DNA of 39,006 nt from Acidimicrobiia bacterium (GCA_016215655.1 JACRIT010000085.1:1-39006); one strand, 5' to 3'; shown: positions 22,702 to 31,138, counted from the first letter of the stretch. The notes: a model not told the origin generated them from the sequence alone. Numbers and translations: made by a program.

Positions 22702-23762
22702 CGGATCTGGAACTCCTTGTTGGATCTGGTGAGCACCCGGGGGGCTGCGGCCTCGACCACCACCATGTCCTCGATGCGAACCCCCCCGATACCGGGAAGG
22801 TAGACCCCGGGCTCGACGGTGACGACATCGCCGACCTGCAGCGGGTCGTCGTTGCCCCGTCGCACCCACGGCGGCTCATGGATCTCCAGGCCCACCCCAT
22901 GGCCCGTGCTGTGCAGGAACGCCTTCTCGTACCCATAGCCGCGCAACACCTCGCGGCAGGCCTCGTCGACATCGCCGCACGGCCTCCCCGGGGTGACGGC
23001 GGCGATCCCCGCCTCCTGGGCCTCGAGCACTGCCCGGTAGACCCGGGCGATCTCGTCGTCGGGCTCCCCCTCCAGCCAGACGGTGCGAGACATGTCGGAG
23101 TGGTACCCATCGACGACGCAGCCGTAGTCGAGGAGGAGGAGGCCACTCCCGATCGGCTTGCGTCCCGACCGGTAGTGGGGAATGGACGCACCCGCTCCGG
23201 CGGCGACGATGGGCTCCCAGGTGGCGCTCTCGCCACCGTGGCGGCGCATCATGTCGATGAGCCGCCATCCCAGCTCGCGCTCGGTGGTCTGAGGCGTGGC
23301 GACCGATCGCAGCCCGCTGAAGCCGGCGTCGCCCGCGGCGGCGGCAGCCGCCAGCGCCGCGATCTCGTCGGCATCCTTGGTGCGACGGAGCCGTTCCACC
23401 GTCCCCGGCTGCGCCGTTGGCTCGATACCGGTCTCCCGGCCGAAGTCGGTGGCAAACGACCACATCACGCCGTCGGCCTCGAGACCGACCGAGCCGAGGC
23501 CGGCGGTGACCTCGCGGAAGACGTCCCATTGACCGGAGGTGTACACCACGAGGTCCGTGTCCCCGAGCGCTGCGACCAGCCCCTCTGCCATCTCGCCGTA
23601 CCTGCCATCGGTGATGAACGTCGCCTGTCCCCCGGGGCGCACCAGCAGGAACCCATTCGACCCGGTGAAGCCGGTGAGGTACTGGAGATTGGGGAGGCGG
23701 GACACGAGCAGGGGTGCCTCGATGGCCGCCCGAAGCGCGTCGAGCCGTTGGGCGTGGTTCAT
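22698..23762 (-). CDS. pepQ: M24-family Xaa-Pro peptidase
   Basis: Metallopeptidase that cleaves dipeptides or N-terminal residues before proline. The 354-residue protein has an N-terminal creatinase-like domain (1-125; [23 protein letters not shown]) and a pita-bread catalytic domain. The catalytic domain shows metal ligands in [22 protein letters not shown] (two Asp), the [15 protein letters not shown] His block, TVEPGVYLP (Glu) and VRIEDMVVV (Glu). GGAGGA stands 8 bases before the ATG. The gene is 4 bases after aroB and overlaps efp. A pepQ/pepP gene before efp is common. It could be prolidase or aminopeptidase P. The short N-terminal domain does not settle this. Confidence 0.93.
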   Translation of the reverse strand: MNHAQRLDALRAAIEAPLLVSRLPNLQYLTGFTGSNGFLLVRPGGQATFITDGRYGEMAEGLVAALGDTDLVVYTSGQWDVFREVTAGLGSVGLEADGVMWSFATDFGRETGIEPTAQPGTVERLRRTKDADEIAALAAAAAAGDAGFSGLRSVATPQTTERELGWRLIDMMRRHGGESATWEPIVAAGAGASIPHYRSGRKPIGSGLLLLDYGCVVDGYHSDMSRTVWLEGEPDDEIARVYRAVLEAQEAGIAAVTPGRPCGDVDEACREVLRGYGYEKAFLHSTGHGVGLEIHEPPWVRRGNDDPLQVGDVVTVEPGVYLPGIGGVRIEDMVVVEAAAPRVLTRSNKEFQIR

Positions 23763-23766
23763 CCGC

Positions 23767-24789
23767 TCATCCTCCGATTCCGACCGCCGTGAGAGCGGCG
23801 GTAACGGTAGCGTCATCGACCGCCACGACCTGCGGCCGCCCCACCTCCGCCAGCACGACCATCCGGAGGCCTCCCGACGACCGTTTCTTGTCCTGAGCGA
23901 TGAGTGCCCGCACGCGGCCCGCCTCGACTCCCGGGGCGGTGACGGGCAATCCGAGCGCGGTGATGATCGCCCGCTGCCGGTCCTCGCCGCCGAAGCCCGC
24001 CACGAGCGCCGAAACCCGACCCGCAGCCACCATGCCCACGGCCACCGCCTCGCCGTGCGGGATCCCGGCGGCGACCTCGATGGCATGACCGACCGTATGG
24101 CCGTAGTTGAGGTGGGCCCGCTCCCCCGTCTCGGCGAAGTCGCGTTCGACGATGCCCGCCTTCACGTGAATCGCCCGCTCGGCGACCTCGGCGAGGGGGG
24201 CGTCGAGCCTGCGCCGTTCGAGGAGTTCCACCAGGACCGGGTCGCCGACCAACCCGGCCTTGAGGGCCTCGGCGACACCGGCACGACGCAGCGAAACGGG
24301 CAGGGCTTCGAGCACGGCCGTGTCGATCACCACCCGGGCGGGATGGCGGAAGGTCCCCACCTGATTCTTCGCCTCGAGGTTCAGCGCGGTCTTGCCACCG
24401 ATGGCGGCATCGACCGCACCGACCAGGGTCGTGGGCACATAGTGCACACGGATGCCGCGTGCGAACACCGCGGCCACGAATCCGGCGAGATCGGTCGCTG
24501 CTCCCCCCCCGACTCCCACGAGCAGGTCGCCACGCTCGATTCCGGCAGTGGCGAGACGGCGGCACACCATCTCGACGACGCCAAACGTCTTTGCCGACTC
24601 GCCATCGGGAATCTCGATGACCACGGGATCGGGCATCGTGGCCGCCAGCCGTGCGGCGATGGCGGCAGGGACACCGGGCTGGGCAAGCAGTGCCACCCGT
24701 CGGGGCGCGGCACCGGCCATGACGGTGGCGCCATCGGCTCCGGCGCCGATCCACACCGAGGTGGCATCGGCTACGACGAACTCGCCCAC
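23767..24789 (-). CDS. aroB: 3-dehydroquinate synthase
   Basis: Second step of the shikimate pathway, closing DAHP into 3-dehydroquinate with NAD and a metal. The 340-residue protein has the NAD-binding part (DGESAKTFGVVEMVCRRLATAGIERGDLLVGVGGGAATDLAGFVAAVFARG), the substrate loop YVPTTLVGAVDAAIGGKTALNL, the metal ligands near ALKAG and HLNYGHTVGHAIE, and a C-terminal helical domain. The GTG start at 24789 lies inside aroK (19-base overlap) and gives the usual N terminus (EFVVADATSVWIGAG). Stop is 4 bases before pepQ. With aroK and aroC it forms a pathway operon. Confidence 0.95.
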   Translation of the reverse strand: MGEFVVADATSVWIGAGADGATVMAGAAPRRVALLAQPGVPAAIAARLAATMPDPVVIEIPDGESAKTFGVVEMVCRRLATAGIERGDLLVGVGGGAATDLAGFVAAVFARGIRVHYVPTTLVGAVDAAIGGKTALNLEAKNQVGTFRHPARVVIDTAVLEALPVSLRRAGVAEALKAGLVGDPVLVELLERRRLDAPLAEVAERAIHVKAGIVERDFAETGERAHLNYGHTVGHAIEVAAGIPHGEAVAVGMVAAGRVSALVAGFGGEDRQRAIITALGLPVTAPGVEAGRVRALIAQDKKRSSGGLRMVVLAEVGRPQVVAVDDATVTAALTAVGIGG

Positions 24790-25271
24790 GCCGCCATCAC
24801 CTCCTCCGCCACATCCTGCGGGTTCCCCGATGCCGCCACCGTCACGTGCGCCGCATCCCGGTACCGATCGAGGCGCGCCGCCGCGATCCTGGCCAGATCG
24901 GCTTCGGGATCGGCTCCGAGCAGAGGGCGACCCGACCCGCTGCCGACCCGATCGGCCAAGACCTCGACGGGAGCCTCGAGCCAGACCACCAGTCCCGTGG
25001 CACGCATCGTCGCCACGGAGGCATCGTCGAGGACCACACCACCCCCGCAGGCCACGACCGCGTCCGCCCCCGCCACTGCGGCGACGGCGTGGCGCTCGGC
25101 GGCTCGAAACCCGGCGGCATCCTCGACGAGCCACGCCGCCACCGACCGGCCCGACTGCTCCGCCACCACGGCATCGGTGTCGACGACCGGCCGCCGCAGT
25201 CGTTCACCCACGAGTGCCGCCACGGTGGTCTTGCCACTCCCCATCATCCCGATGAGCCAGAGCGTTCCCAT
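24771..25271 (-). CDS. aroK: Shikimate kinase
   Basis: Phosphorylates shikimate with ATP. The 166-residue P-loop protein has Walker A GMMGSGKTT at residues 8-16, the shikimate-binding DTDAVV (about 32-37) and GFRAAE (about 54-59), and CGGGVV (about 74-79). The lid Arg sits in GRPLLG. ATG follows the aroC stop directly with no spacer, and the end overlaps aroB by 19 bases, so all three are coupled. Length is typical. Confidence 0.97.
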   Translation of the reverse strand: MGTLWLIGMMGSGKTTVAALVGERLRRPVVDTDAVVAEQSGRSVAAWLVEDAAGFRAAERHAVAAVAGADAVVACGGGVVLDDASVATMRATGLVVWLEAPVEVLADRVGSGSGRPLLGADPEADLARIAAARLDRYRDAAHVTVAASGNPQDVAEEVMAAWASSS

Positions 25272-26420
25272 TCAGAATGCGGCGAGGCGGGAGCGATGGG
25301 CGGCGTCGGCGAGTCGCACCGCGGCGATCGTGTCCCCTCCGTAGAGCCGCATCATCTCCGCGGCGAGCACCCAGGCGACCATCTCCTCGGCCACCACTCC
25401 CGTGGCGGGGACGGCGCAGACGTCCGAGCGCTCGCGAAAGGCCACCGCGGGCTCCTTGGTGACGACATCGACGGTGGCCAGCGGACGCATGAGCGTCGAC
25501 AGCGGCTTCATCGCGGCGCGAAGGCGCAGCGTCTCTCCCGTCGAGATGCCGCCCTCGATGCCCCCGGACCGCTGCGTCCGCCGGGTGAACCCATTCGGGC
25601 CGAAGTCGATCTCGTCATGCGCCCGCGATCCGAGCACCGCGGCTCCTGCCCATCCATCACCGAACTCCACAGCCTTGATCGCCGGAATCGACATGACCGC
25701 GGCCGCCAGGGCGGCGTCGAGGCGCCGATCCCACTGCACATGGCTTCCCACCCCCGCAGGCACGCCATAGGCGAGCACCTCGACGACGCCGCCGACGGTG
25801 TCGCGAGCGTCGTGGGCGGCATCGATGGCGGCGATCATCCGCGCCTCGGCATCGCCGTCGAAGGTTCGCACCGGCGAGGCGTCGACCGCCGCCATGTCGG
25901 CAGGACCCGGGCGAACCCCCCTGGCTGCGACATCGCCGATGGCGACGACGTGGCTGATCACGGTCACCCCCACCTCCCCGAGCACCTGCTTGGCGAGGTG
26001 CCCGGCGACCGTTCGAGCGGCCGTCTCGCGCGCCGACGCCCGCTCGAGGATGTCACGGGCGTCGCGGGTGTCGTACTTGAGCATGCCGGGGAGATCGGCG
26101 TGACCCGGGCGTGGCGAGCGCAGGGGGCGTTCGCTGGCACCCGGTTCGACCGCCATCTCGCTGCGCCACCGGGGCCACTCGGTGTTGTGCACCATCACGG
26201 CCACCGGCGAGCCCAACGTCTTCCCGAAACGGACCCCACCGAGGATCTCCACCCGGTCCTCCTCGATGTCCATGCGCCGGCCCCGACCATGGCCGAGGCG
26301 GCGTCTCGCCAGTTCGGCGGCGATCCCGGCCACGCCGACCTCGATGCCGGCCGGCAGGCCTTCGACGATGGTCACCAGTGCCGGGCCGTGCGACTCACCG
26401 GCGGTGAGAAAGCGAAGCAT
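25272..26420 (-). CDS. aroC: Chorismate synthase
   Basis: Last step of the shikimate pathway, which needs reduced FMN. The 382-residue protein starts LRFLTAGESHGPAL and contains LGHGRGRRMDIEEDRVEILGG, RPGHADLPGMLKYDTRDARDILERASARETAARTVAG and SGGIEGGISTGE, all signature blocks. It leads a long run of overlapping genes (aroC to priA). No ribosome binding site is seen before the ATG. A heptamer array begins right at the start codon and covers the promoter region. CATCAT 6 bases before the ATG on the coding strand is a weak -10 candidate. aroE is separated from it by the whole pilus cluster. Confidence 0.97.
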   Translation of the reverse strand: MLRFLTAGESHGPALVTIVEGLPAGIEVGVAGIAAELARRRLGHGRGRRMDIEEDRVEILGGVRFGKTLGSPVAVMVHNTEWPRWRSEMAVEPGASERPLRSPRPGHADLPGMLKYDTRDARDILERASARETAARTVAGHLAKQVLGEVGVTVISHVVAIGDVAARGVRPGPADMAAVDASPVRTFDGDAEARMIAAIDAAHDARDTVGGVVEVLAYGVPAGVGSHVQWDRRLDAALAAAVMSIPAIKAVEFGDGWAGAAVLGSRAHDEIDFGPNGFTRRTQRSGGIEGGISTGETLRLRAAMKPLSTLMRPLATVDVVTKEPAVAFRERSDVCAVPATGVVAEEMVAWVLAAEMMRLYGGDTIAAVRLADAAHRSRLAAF

Positions 26421-26518
26421 GCAGGGATGATGCCAGATGCCGGATGCCAGATCGTCGGCCTTGGGTACCGGGTGCCGGACTCAGGGAACGGTTCGGCGGG
26501 TTCTGGTGCCCTGGGTGC
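26421..26518. repeat. Heptamer repeat array between aroC and pilP
   Basis: From the first base before the aroC ATG the gap reads in 7-base units: TGATGCC, AGATGCC, GGATGCC, AGATCGT, then GGGTACC, GGGTGCC, GGACTCA, GGGAACG and looser units to the pilP stop. The ATGCC units match those in the priA/def array. The array occupies the aroC promoter region. Confidence 0.65.
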
Positions 26519-27118
26519 CTATTTGAGGATGCTCTGTCCCACGGCGAGCGAAAAGGCGCTGTCGCCGTAGGTGAACACCCCGCCGTTGTTGGTCAGGCTG
26601 ACCACCTTGAAGGTGGTGGCGAACGTGTCGCCAACCCTCACCGTATAGGCGATTCCATCGACCTCGACCACGGCCACTCGCCCCGACGCCTCATTGCGCA
26701 CTTCCAGGAGCTTCACCCTGATCCCATCGGGTCCATCCCCCTGGGTGGTGGTCGTGGTGGTGCCGGCCCGGGTCGTCGTCGTACCGCCGGCCACGGTCGT
26801 GGTCGTCCCGCCGGCTGCCGTGGTCGTCGACCCCCCTGCCGCCGTCGTGGTGGTCTCGCCTCCATCACCACCCGGCGGGGCGGTGATGAGCGGTTCGAAC
26901 GGATCCCGTGGCTGGGCTACCTGGTACCCGGGCGCCACCGAGACCGACCCCACCGGTGCCGGGGCGATGGTGACGGCAGCGGCGGGAGCACCGGGAAGCC
27001 CGGCTCCACCTCCCGTGAAGACGCCGGCCGAAGCCATGAGCCATACGGAGGCGACCGCGGTCCCGACGAGGATGATCGACACGAAGATCGACACCGCGGT
27101 TCGCTTCATCCCGATCAT
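26519..27118 (-). CDS. pilP: PilP-like type IV pilus inner-membrane protein with Thr-rich linker
   Basis: The 199-residue protein has a short cytoplasmic start, one membrane helix (about 7-30), a Pro/Ala-rich stretch with QPRDPFEPL (the DPFEP motif of PilP), and a low-complexity linker (about 88-125) of TTTT and AGG repeats. A C-terminal beta domain (about 130-199; VRVGDTFATTFKVVSL) resembles the PilP/GspC homology region. In two-membrane cells PilP links PilNO to the secretin PilQ. No secretin is encoded here, so it must have another partner or act as a spacer toward the thick cell wall. Start overlaps the pilO stop (ATGA). It is last in the pilus operon. Assignment rests on order, topology and the DPF motif. 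Confidence 0.75.
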   Translation of the reverse strand: MIGMKRTAVSIFVSIILVGTAVASVWLMASAGVFTGGGAGLPGAPAAAVTIAPAPVGSVSVAPGYQVAQPRDPFEPLITAPPGGDGGETTTTAAGGSTTTAAGGTTTTVAGGTTTTRAGTTTTTTQGDGPDGIRVKLLEVRNEASGRVAVVEVDGIAYTVRVGDTFATTFKVVSLTNNGGVFTYGDSAFSLAVGQSILK

Positions 27119-27744
27119 GGCGTCGCCTCGGGGATGCTCGTGGGCGCTGTGGTGTCGGTCGACCCTCCGCCGGTTCCCTCATCGGCGGGCACCTCGATGG
27201 GCAGCAGGTCGGCAAGGGTGAAGAGCTGCAATTCGAGGCTGGCCGAGAGCACCGTCGTTCCATCATCGGTGGTGCTCGAGGAGAGCGCGACACCGTCGAC
27301 CCGGACGAGCCGCTCCATGTCGCTCAGGCCGAAGAGGAATCCCAGGATCTCGAAGAACTCGCCCTCGATCTGCGCCGACACCGAGATCTGCCGGAGATCG
27401 GTCCCCTCCGTGGCGACGGCGGGCACCGACGGCGACAGTGATTGGAGATCCACCCCCGTCTCCCCGGCGAGGGCGTACACCTGCTCGATGAATTCCTCGA
27501 GACGCGGCCGATCGGGGATCAGGGCGTCGAGACGACCTACCGCCGCAGCGTATTCGACCTCGCGATCGCGGATGTCCTGGAGCTGGCGGATCTGGACTCG
27601 CAGCCGTTGCTCGGTGTCCACCGCCACGAATCGCTCATCCTCGAGGTCGGCGATGGTGGCATTGCGGGGCCCGATGAGGAAGAACCACCAGGCGACCGTG
27701 GCCAGGAGCACGGCCAGCGCCACGAAGATCGACACCCGGCGCAT
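27115..27744 (-). CDS. pilO: Type IV pilus alignment protein PilO
   Basis: The 209-residue protein has one N-terminal membrane helix (about 5-24), a coiled coil (about 28-70; DLEDERFVAVDTEQRLRVQIRQLQDIRD) and a ferredoxin-like extracellular domain (about 85-185; PDRPRLEEFIEQVYALAGETGVDL, SAQIEGEFFEILGFLFGLSDMERLVRVD). A Thr/Pro tail follows. This is the PilO layout. It forms heterodimers with PilN. Start is one base after the pilN stop, and stop overlaps pilP. Confidence 0.9.
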   Translation of the reverse strand: MRRVSIFVALAVLLATVAWWFFLIGPRNATIADLEDERFVAVDTEQRLRVQIRQLQDIRDREVEYAAAVGRLDALIPDRPRLEEFIEQVYALAGETGVDLQSLSPSVPAVATEGTDLRQISVSAQIEGEFFEILGFLFGLSDMERLVRVDGVALSSSTTDDGTTVLSASLELQLFTLADLLPIEVPADEGTGGGSTDTTAPTSIPEATP

Positions 27745-27745
27745 G

Positions 27746-28360
27746 TCAGGGCACCTCGGGAATCAGCGATTCGGCACGATCGGTGGCTGCCCCGTTGGTC
27801 AGCACCGCCGTCGAGGAGAACGTGACCACGTCGTCTTCGCCGATGACTCCCTGTGAGACGGTGCTCACCCACGGTCCGGTGATGCCGGAGAACTGATCCG
27901 AGTCGAGAGCCCGCAGCCACGCCGAGACGTCGGGGAAGGCGAATCCGACGCCGCTGAACGAGACCTGCCCGATGATCCCGGGACCCGTCTCGGGAATCAC
28001 CGACCCATTGAAGGTCTCCACCCAGATGCGCGGCGGCAACAGTCGAGCCAGGTCGTTGAGGAAGATGCCCCAGTCGACATCGACGGCGAGGGCGCTGCGC
28101 ACGAGCGTGGCCTTTTCCTCGTACTGGGTGCGTACCTCGGCCGTACCGGCGAGCGCCGCCACATCGCGCTCGAGCGCCTGGTTGATCGCCAACTGGGCAT
28201 CGAGGTCGTCGTGGGCCGCGTCGACACGGCCGTTCCAGTACAGGACCCCGACCCCCAGCAGGAACACGTACGCCAACGCCCCAAAGATGGCGATGCCGAC
28301 CCGCCGGCGCCGGCTGCGCTCACGAGCGACCTCGGGGGGAAGCAGGTTGATGGGTCTCAT
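27746..28360 (-). CDS. pilN: Type IV pilus alignment protein PilN
   Basis: The 204-residue protein begins MRPINLLPPEV, the INLLP motif that docks on PilM in the cytoplasm. It continues with a basic stretch, one membrane helix (about 22-43), a coiled coil (about 46-90) and a ferredoxin-like domain (LLPPRIWVETFNG and onwards). It passes the PilM signal through the membrane to PilO. It lies 30 bases after pilM and one base before pilO. Confidence 0.93.
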   Translation of the reverse strand: MRPINLLPPEVARERSRRRRVGIAIFGALAYVFLLGVGVLYWNGRVDAAHDDLDAQLAINQALERDVAALAGTAEVRTQYEEKATLVRSALAVDVDWGIFLNDLARLLPPRIWVETFNGSVIPETGPGIIGQVSFSGVGFAFPDVSAWLRALDSDQFSGITGPWVSTVSQGVIGEDDVVTFSSTAVLTNGAATDRAESLIPEVP

Positions 28361-28390
28361 TGCCTGATTCCTTCGTCGCGGGGAAGGGTC

Positions 28391-29494
28391 TCAGGCGACA
28401 TGGGCGAACCGATTCGACGGTGGAACCACGAACGAGCCCCACAGCCCCAGCCCCACGGCCGCGGGGAGGATGGGCTGGTAGGCGAGCAGCTCGGTCTCGG
28501 TCATCTGCAGGCGCCCGACGCTCAGGTGATCGAGCACCCGGACCGGTTCGACGCGGGTGTTGAGCGATCGCGCCACCCGATTCGCCAGGTGGGGAAGGCG
28601 GGCGCCATTGCCCGAGACGACCAGCCGCTCCAGGGTGTGCTCGCCCGCCTGGGTGAGGTAGTAGTTGACCGAACCGCGAATCTCCTCGATGAGGGCATCC
28701 GCGGTGCGTGTGAGGATGCGGCGCGCCAGCGCCGACGCATCGTCACCCTCGGGCGTGCCCTGCGGCGCGACCCCGACGCGACGCTTCATCTCTTCGGCGT
28801 CCTCCCGGCTCAACGACATGCCGGTGACCAGCGTGTCGGTGAAGTGCTCGCCGCCGGTGGGGAGGATGCGGACGAACCGCGTGATCCCGCCCCGCACGAT
28901 GACCACCTGGGACATCGAGGCGCCGATGTCCAGCAGTGCCTGGGGACCGGAGCCGCCGATGAGCAGGTCGGCGCCGAATGCTGCCCGCACGAGCCCGAAC
29001 GCCTGCAGGTCGATGGACAGGACGCTCAGGCCCGCGTTGGTGGCGATGCGCACCAACCCTTCGACCATCTCGCGCTGCGCGGCGATGACGAGGATCGAAA
29101 GCATGAGGTCGCCTTCGGGAGTGGTGTACTCCTCGAGCGGTACGAAGTCGAGGACGGCCTCCTCGACCGGGATCGGAATCGCATCCTGCACCTGGAACGG
29201 AAGGGCATCGGCGAGTTCATCCTCTTCGAGATGCGGCACATCCACCTGCCGGACGATGACCCGTTGGTTGGCGATGCCCACCACCACGCGCTTGCGGGGG
29301 AGGCGGTGCCGCTTCCACAGCGCGGCGACGACTTCGGTGACCGCCCCCTCGTCGACGATGTCGCCGGCCTGGACGAGACCCGGCGGAAGGGGCATCTCGG
29401 CGAAGCGGCGCAATACGGCCCCCGACTTCGAGGTCTCGACGACGGCAGCACGCACCGCATCAGAACCGATGTCGAGGCCTACCGTGATCGCCAT
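28391..29494 (-). CDS. pilM: Type IV pilus assembly ATPase-like PilM
   Basis: Cytoplasmic actin-like protein that binds the PilN tail and connects with the PilB/PilT motors. The 367 residues show the actin-fold nucleotide motifs: VGLDIGSDAVRAAVVE at the start, ALLDIGASMSQVVIVRGG (about 196-213) and LVVSGNGARLPHL (about 300-312). FPFQVQDAIPIPVEEAVLDF-like sequence (here LPFQVQDAIPIP) is family-typical. GGAGAG lies 7 bases before the ATG. A long perfect palindrome lies 47-74 bases upstream of the start codon, between pilD and pilM, so this four-gene unit pilMNOP may have separate control. Confidence 0.94.
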   Translation of the reverse strand: MAITVGLDIGSDAVRAAVVETSKSGAVLRRFAEMPLPPGLVQAGDIVDEGAVTEVVAALWKRHRLPRKRVVVGIANQRVIVRQVDVPHLEEDELADALPFQVQDAIPIPVEEAVLDFVPLEEYTTPEGDLMLSILVIAAQREMVEGLVRIATNAGLSVLSIDLQAFGLVRAAFGADLLIGGSGPQALLDIGASMSQVVIVRGGITRFVRILPTGGEHFTDTLVTGMSLSREDAEEMKRRVGVAPQGTPEGDDASALARRILTRTADALIEEIRGSVNYYLTQAGEHTLERLVVSGNGARLPHLANRVARSLNTRVEPVRVLDHLSVGRLQMTETELLAYQPILPAAVGLGLWGSFVVPPSNRFAHVA

Positions 29495-29540
29495 GTTCTC
29501 GCTCTCCGCATCGCGGGGCCCGTTTCGGCTTGTTGACCAT

Positions 29541-29568
29541 CCACAGGGGTGTAGTTACACCCCTGTGG
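29541..29568. promoter_or_regulatory. 13-bp perfect palindrome before pilMNOP
   Basis: CCACAGGGGTGTA (29541-29553) and TACACCCCTGTGG (29556-29568) are exact inverted copies separated by GT. The symmetry continues imperfectly outward (TGTT-ACC on the left, GGTAACA on the right). It sits between pilD and pilM with no T-run on either strand, so it fits a regulator-binding operator or an RNA processing hairpin better than a terminator. Confidence 0.6.
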
Positions 29569-29656
29569 GTAACAGCGTACCGAAGGGTCTTTCCCCCACC
29601 AAGGATTGACGCGGAGCGCGAACTCTGCGCGCGCTGCGCGGCGGAGGCTGGCACGG

Positions 29657-30427
29657 TCAGCCGAGGTACCAGTCGAACACCCTCTCCCCCACGGCGATGC
29701 CGAGGTAGCACCCCAGCACCAGCCATGGCCCGAAGGGGATCAGGTCGCGCCGTCCGGCGCGCCGCGCCGCCATGAGGACGATGCCCACCACCCCACCGAT
29801 GACGAAGGCGGCAAACCCGCCGACGAACAGCGCTCCCCATCCTCGATAGGCGGCAAACTCTCCGAGGAGGAAGCCGAGTTTCACGTCCCCAAACCCGAAT
29901 CCCCCGCGGGCGATCAGGGCGATGAAGAGCAAGAAGCCGAAGTACCCGGCGCCGCCGGCGAGCCCCCTCCACAGCGAACCCGTGTCGCCGTCGGCGACCG
30001 CCCCCGCAGCGAGGAGCACTGTGCCGACGGCGGTTCCCGGATAGAGCACCCGATTCGGAATGCGGCGGTGGTCGAGGTCGATGAGGCTCAATGCCAGCGT
30101 GACCCCGGCGAACCACAGGTAGGCGGGGAGCACCCAACTCGGCCCGACCACCCACGCCGCCGCACCGAAGAGCAGCGCGGTGCCGGCTTCGACGAGCGGA
30201 TACCGTACCGAGATCGGCTCGGCGCAGTCGCGGCAGCGCCCCCGCAGCACCAGCCAGGAGATCACCGGCACGTTGTCGGCCGGGCGGATGCGGTGCCCGC
30301 AGCGCGGGCAGGCGGACGCGGTGCGCACCACCTCGAGTCCCGACGGGATGCGGTGCACGACGACATTGAGGAAGCTGCCGATGAGGAGCCCGAGGAAGGC
30401 CGCCCCGCCGATGATGAGCTGATCCAC
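29657..30427 (-). CDS. pilD: Prepilin peptidase/N-methyltransferase
   Basis: Membrane aspartyl protease that cleaves the prepilin leader and methylates the new N terminus. The 256-residue protein has LIIGGAAFLGLLIGSFLNVVVHRIP as first helix, a cytoplasmic zinc-type loop with C40, C43, C65 and C68, and about seven further helices. The catalytic Asp residues lie in LIDLDHRRIPN and GFGDVKLG. The GTG start at 30427 has GAGGGAG 4 bases upstream and begins the conserved N terminus. An upstream in-frame start at 30508 adds unconserved residues. It follows pilA. A prepilin peptidase gene near aroC is common in actinobacteria even without a pilus cluster. Confidence 0.95.
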   Translation of the reverse strand: MDQLIIGGAAFLGLLIGSFLNVVVHRIPSGLEVVRTASACPRCGHRIRPADNVPVISWLVLRGRCRDCAEPISVRYPLVEAGTALLFGAAAWVVGPSWVLPAYLWFAGVTLALSLIDLDHRRIPNRVLYPGTAVGTVLLAAGAVADGDTGSLWRGLAGGAGYFGFLLFIALIARGGFGFGDVKLGFLLGEFAAYRGWGALFVGGFAAFVIGGVVGIVLMAARRAGRRDLIPFGPWLVLGCYLGIAVGERVFDWYLG

Positions 30428-30539
30428 GGCACTCCCTCGGAGAGTCCCGCGCAGCGTACCGATCGCCACCCGGCGAGTCACTGACCTCGCCCCGTCCACC
30501 ACGCGCACGATCCCGGGTCGGGTCGGCCCACCGCGCGCG

Positions 30540-30567
30540 AATGGGGGGCGGTTGCCCGCCCCCCATT
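30540..30567 (-). terminator. Strong hairpin after pilA
   Basis: AATGGGGGGCGG (30540-30551) and CCGCCCCCCATT (30556-30567) form a perfect 12-bp stem with a 4-base loop, 28 bases past the pilA stop and before pilD. No U-run follows. It probably stops most transcripts or protects the abundant pilin mRNA, letting only part continue into pilD. Confidence 0.65.
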
Positions 30568-30595
30568 CATCGAGTCAAGTGACGGACCGTGGGAC

Positions 30596-31057
30596 TTACC
30601 AGCCACCCTGGGTGTAACCGGCGGGAGCCGCTGCCGGGCAGTCGGCGGCCTGCAGGTTCGTCGCCCCGTAGTAGGTGCCGGCCGACGCGCTCTCCCACAC
30701 GGAGAACGAGTTGCCGGAAGCGGCCGTCCTGGTGACGCACACGATGTCGGAATCGGCATCGCGCAGGTCGACCGCCACACCGAGGGCCGGATCGGCGTTC
30801 AGCAACGCGTTCGGCTCGAACGCGGTGATGTCGCCGGCGGTCTCGGTGTAGTTGCCGTTGTCCAGCCAGTACGCCTTCTCGGCGAGGAGGACGTTGCGCA
30901 CTTCGCTCTGGGCCGAGCGATCCTGGGCCGACTTGCGGAAGCCGAGGAACGACGGGATGGCGATGGCGATGAGGACTGCAATGATCATCACCACGACCAT
31001 GAGCTCGATGAGCGTGAACCCCTCGTCCCGCTTCAGCGCGTGACGGATCTTGTTCAT
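30596..31057 (-). CDS. pilA: Type IV major pilin precursor
   Basis: Subunit of the pilus fibre. The 153-residue precursor has a 13-residue basic leader ending DEG, then FTLIELMVVVMIIAVLIAIAIPSFLGF. Cleavage is expected after G13, with the conserved Glu at mature position 5 (E18). The hydrophobic helix spans about 14-37, followed by a globular domain with two cysteines (in IVCVTR and AADCP) that could close a C-terminal disulfide loop. AGGAGG stands 8 bases before the ATG. pilD directly downstream encodes its peptidase. A single pilin gene is present here. No minor pilin genes were seen in the window. Confidence 0.96.
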   Translation of the reverse strand: MNKIRHALKRDEGFTLIELMVVVMIIAVLIAIAIPSFLGFRKSAQDRSAQSEVRNVLLAEKAYWLDNGNYTETAGDITAFEPNALLNADPALGVAVDLRDADSDIVCVTRTAASGNSFSVWESASAGTYYGATNLQAADCPAAAPAGYTQGGW

Positions 31058-31109
31058 GCCGAGGACCTCCTGGGTCTTCAAAAGGCCGTCGGATGACGAC
31101 CTATGAGAG

Positions 31110-31138
31110 ATATCGGTCCGGGGCTGTCGGCTGCTTGA
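31110..31138 (-). promoter_or_regulatory. Possible alternative-sigma promoter of pilA
   Basis: On the minus strand TCAA (31138-31135) is followed after 17 bases by ACCGATAT (31117-31110), 53 bases before the pilA ATG. CCGATAT matches the -10 of FliA/SigD/WhiG-type sigma factors (GCCGATAA or GCCGATAT), but the spacing is 2 bases longer than usual. No good housekeeping promoter was seen instead. It lies between inverted AAAAGGCC (31080-31087) and GGCCTTTT (31139-31146). Confidence 0.3.
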
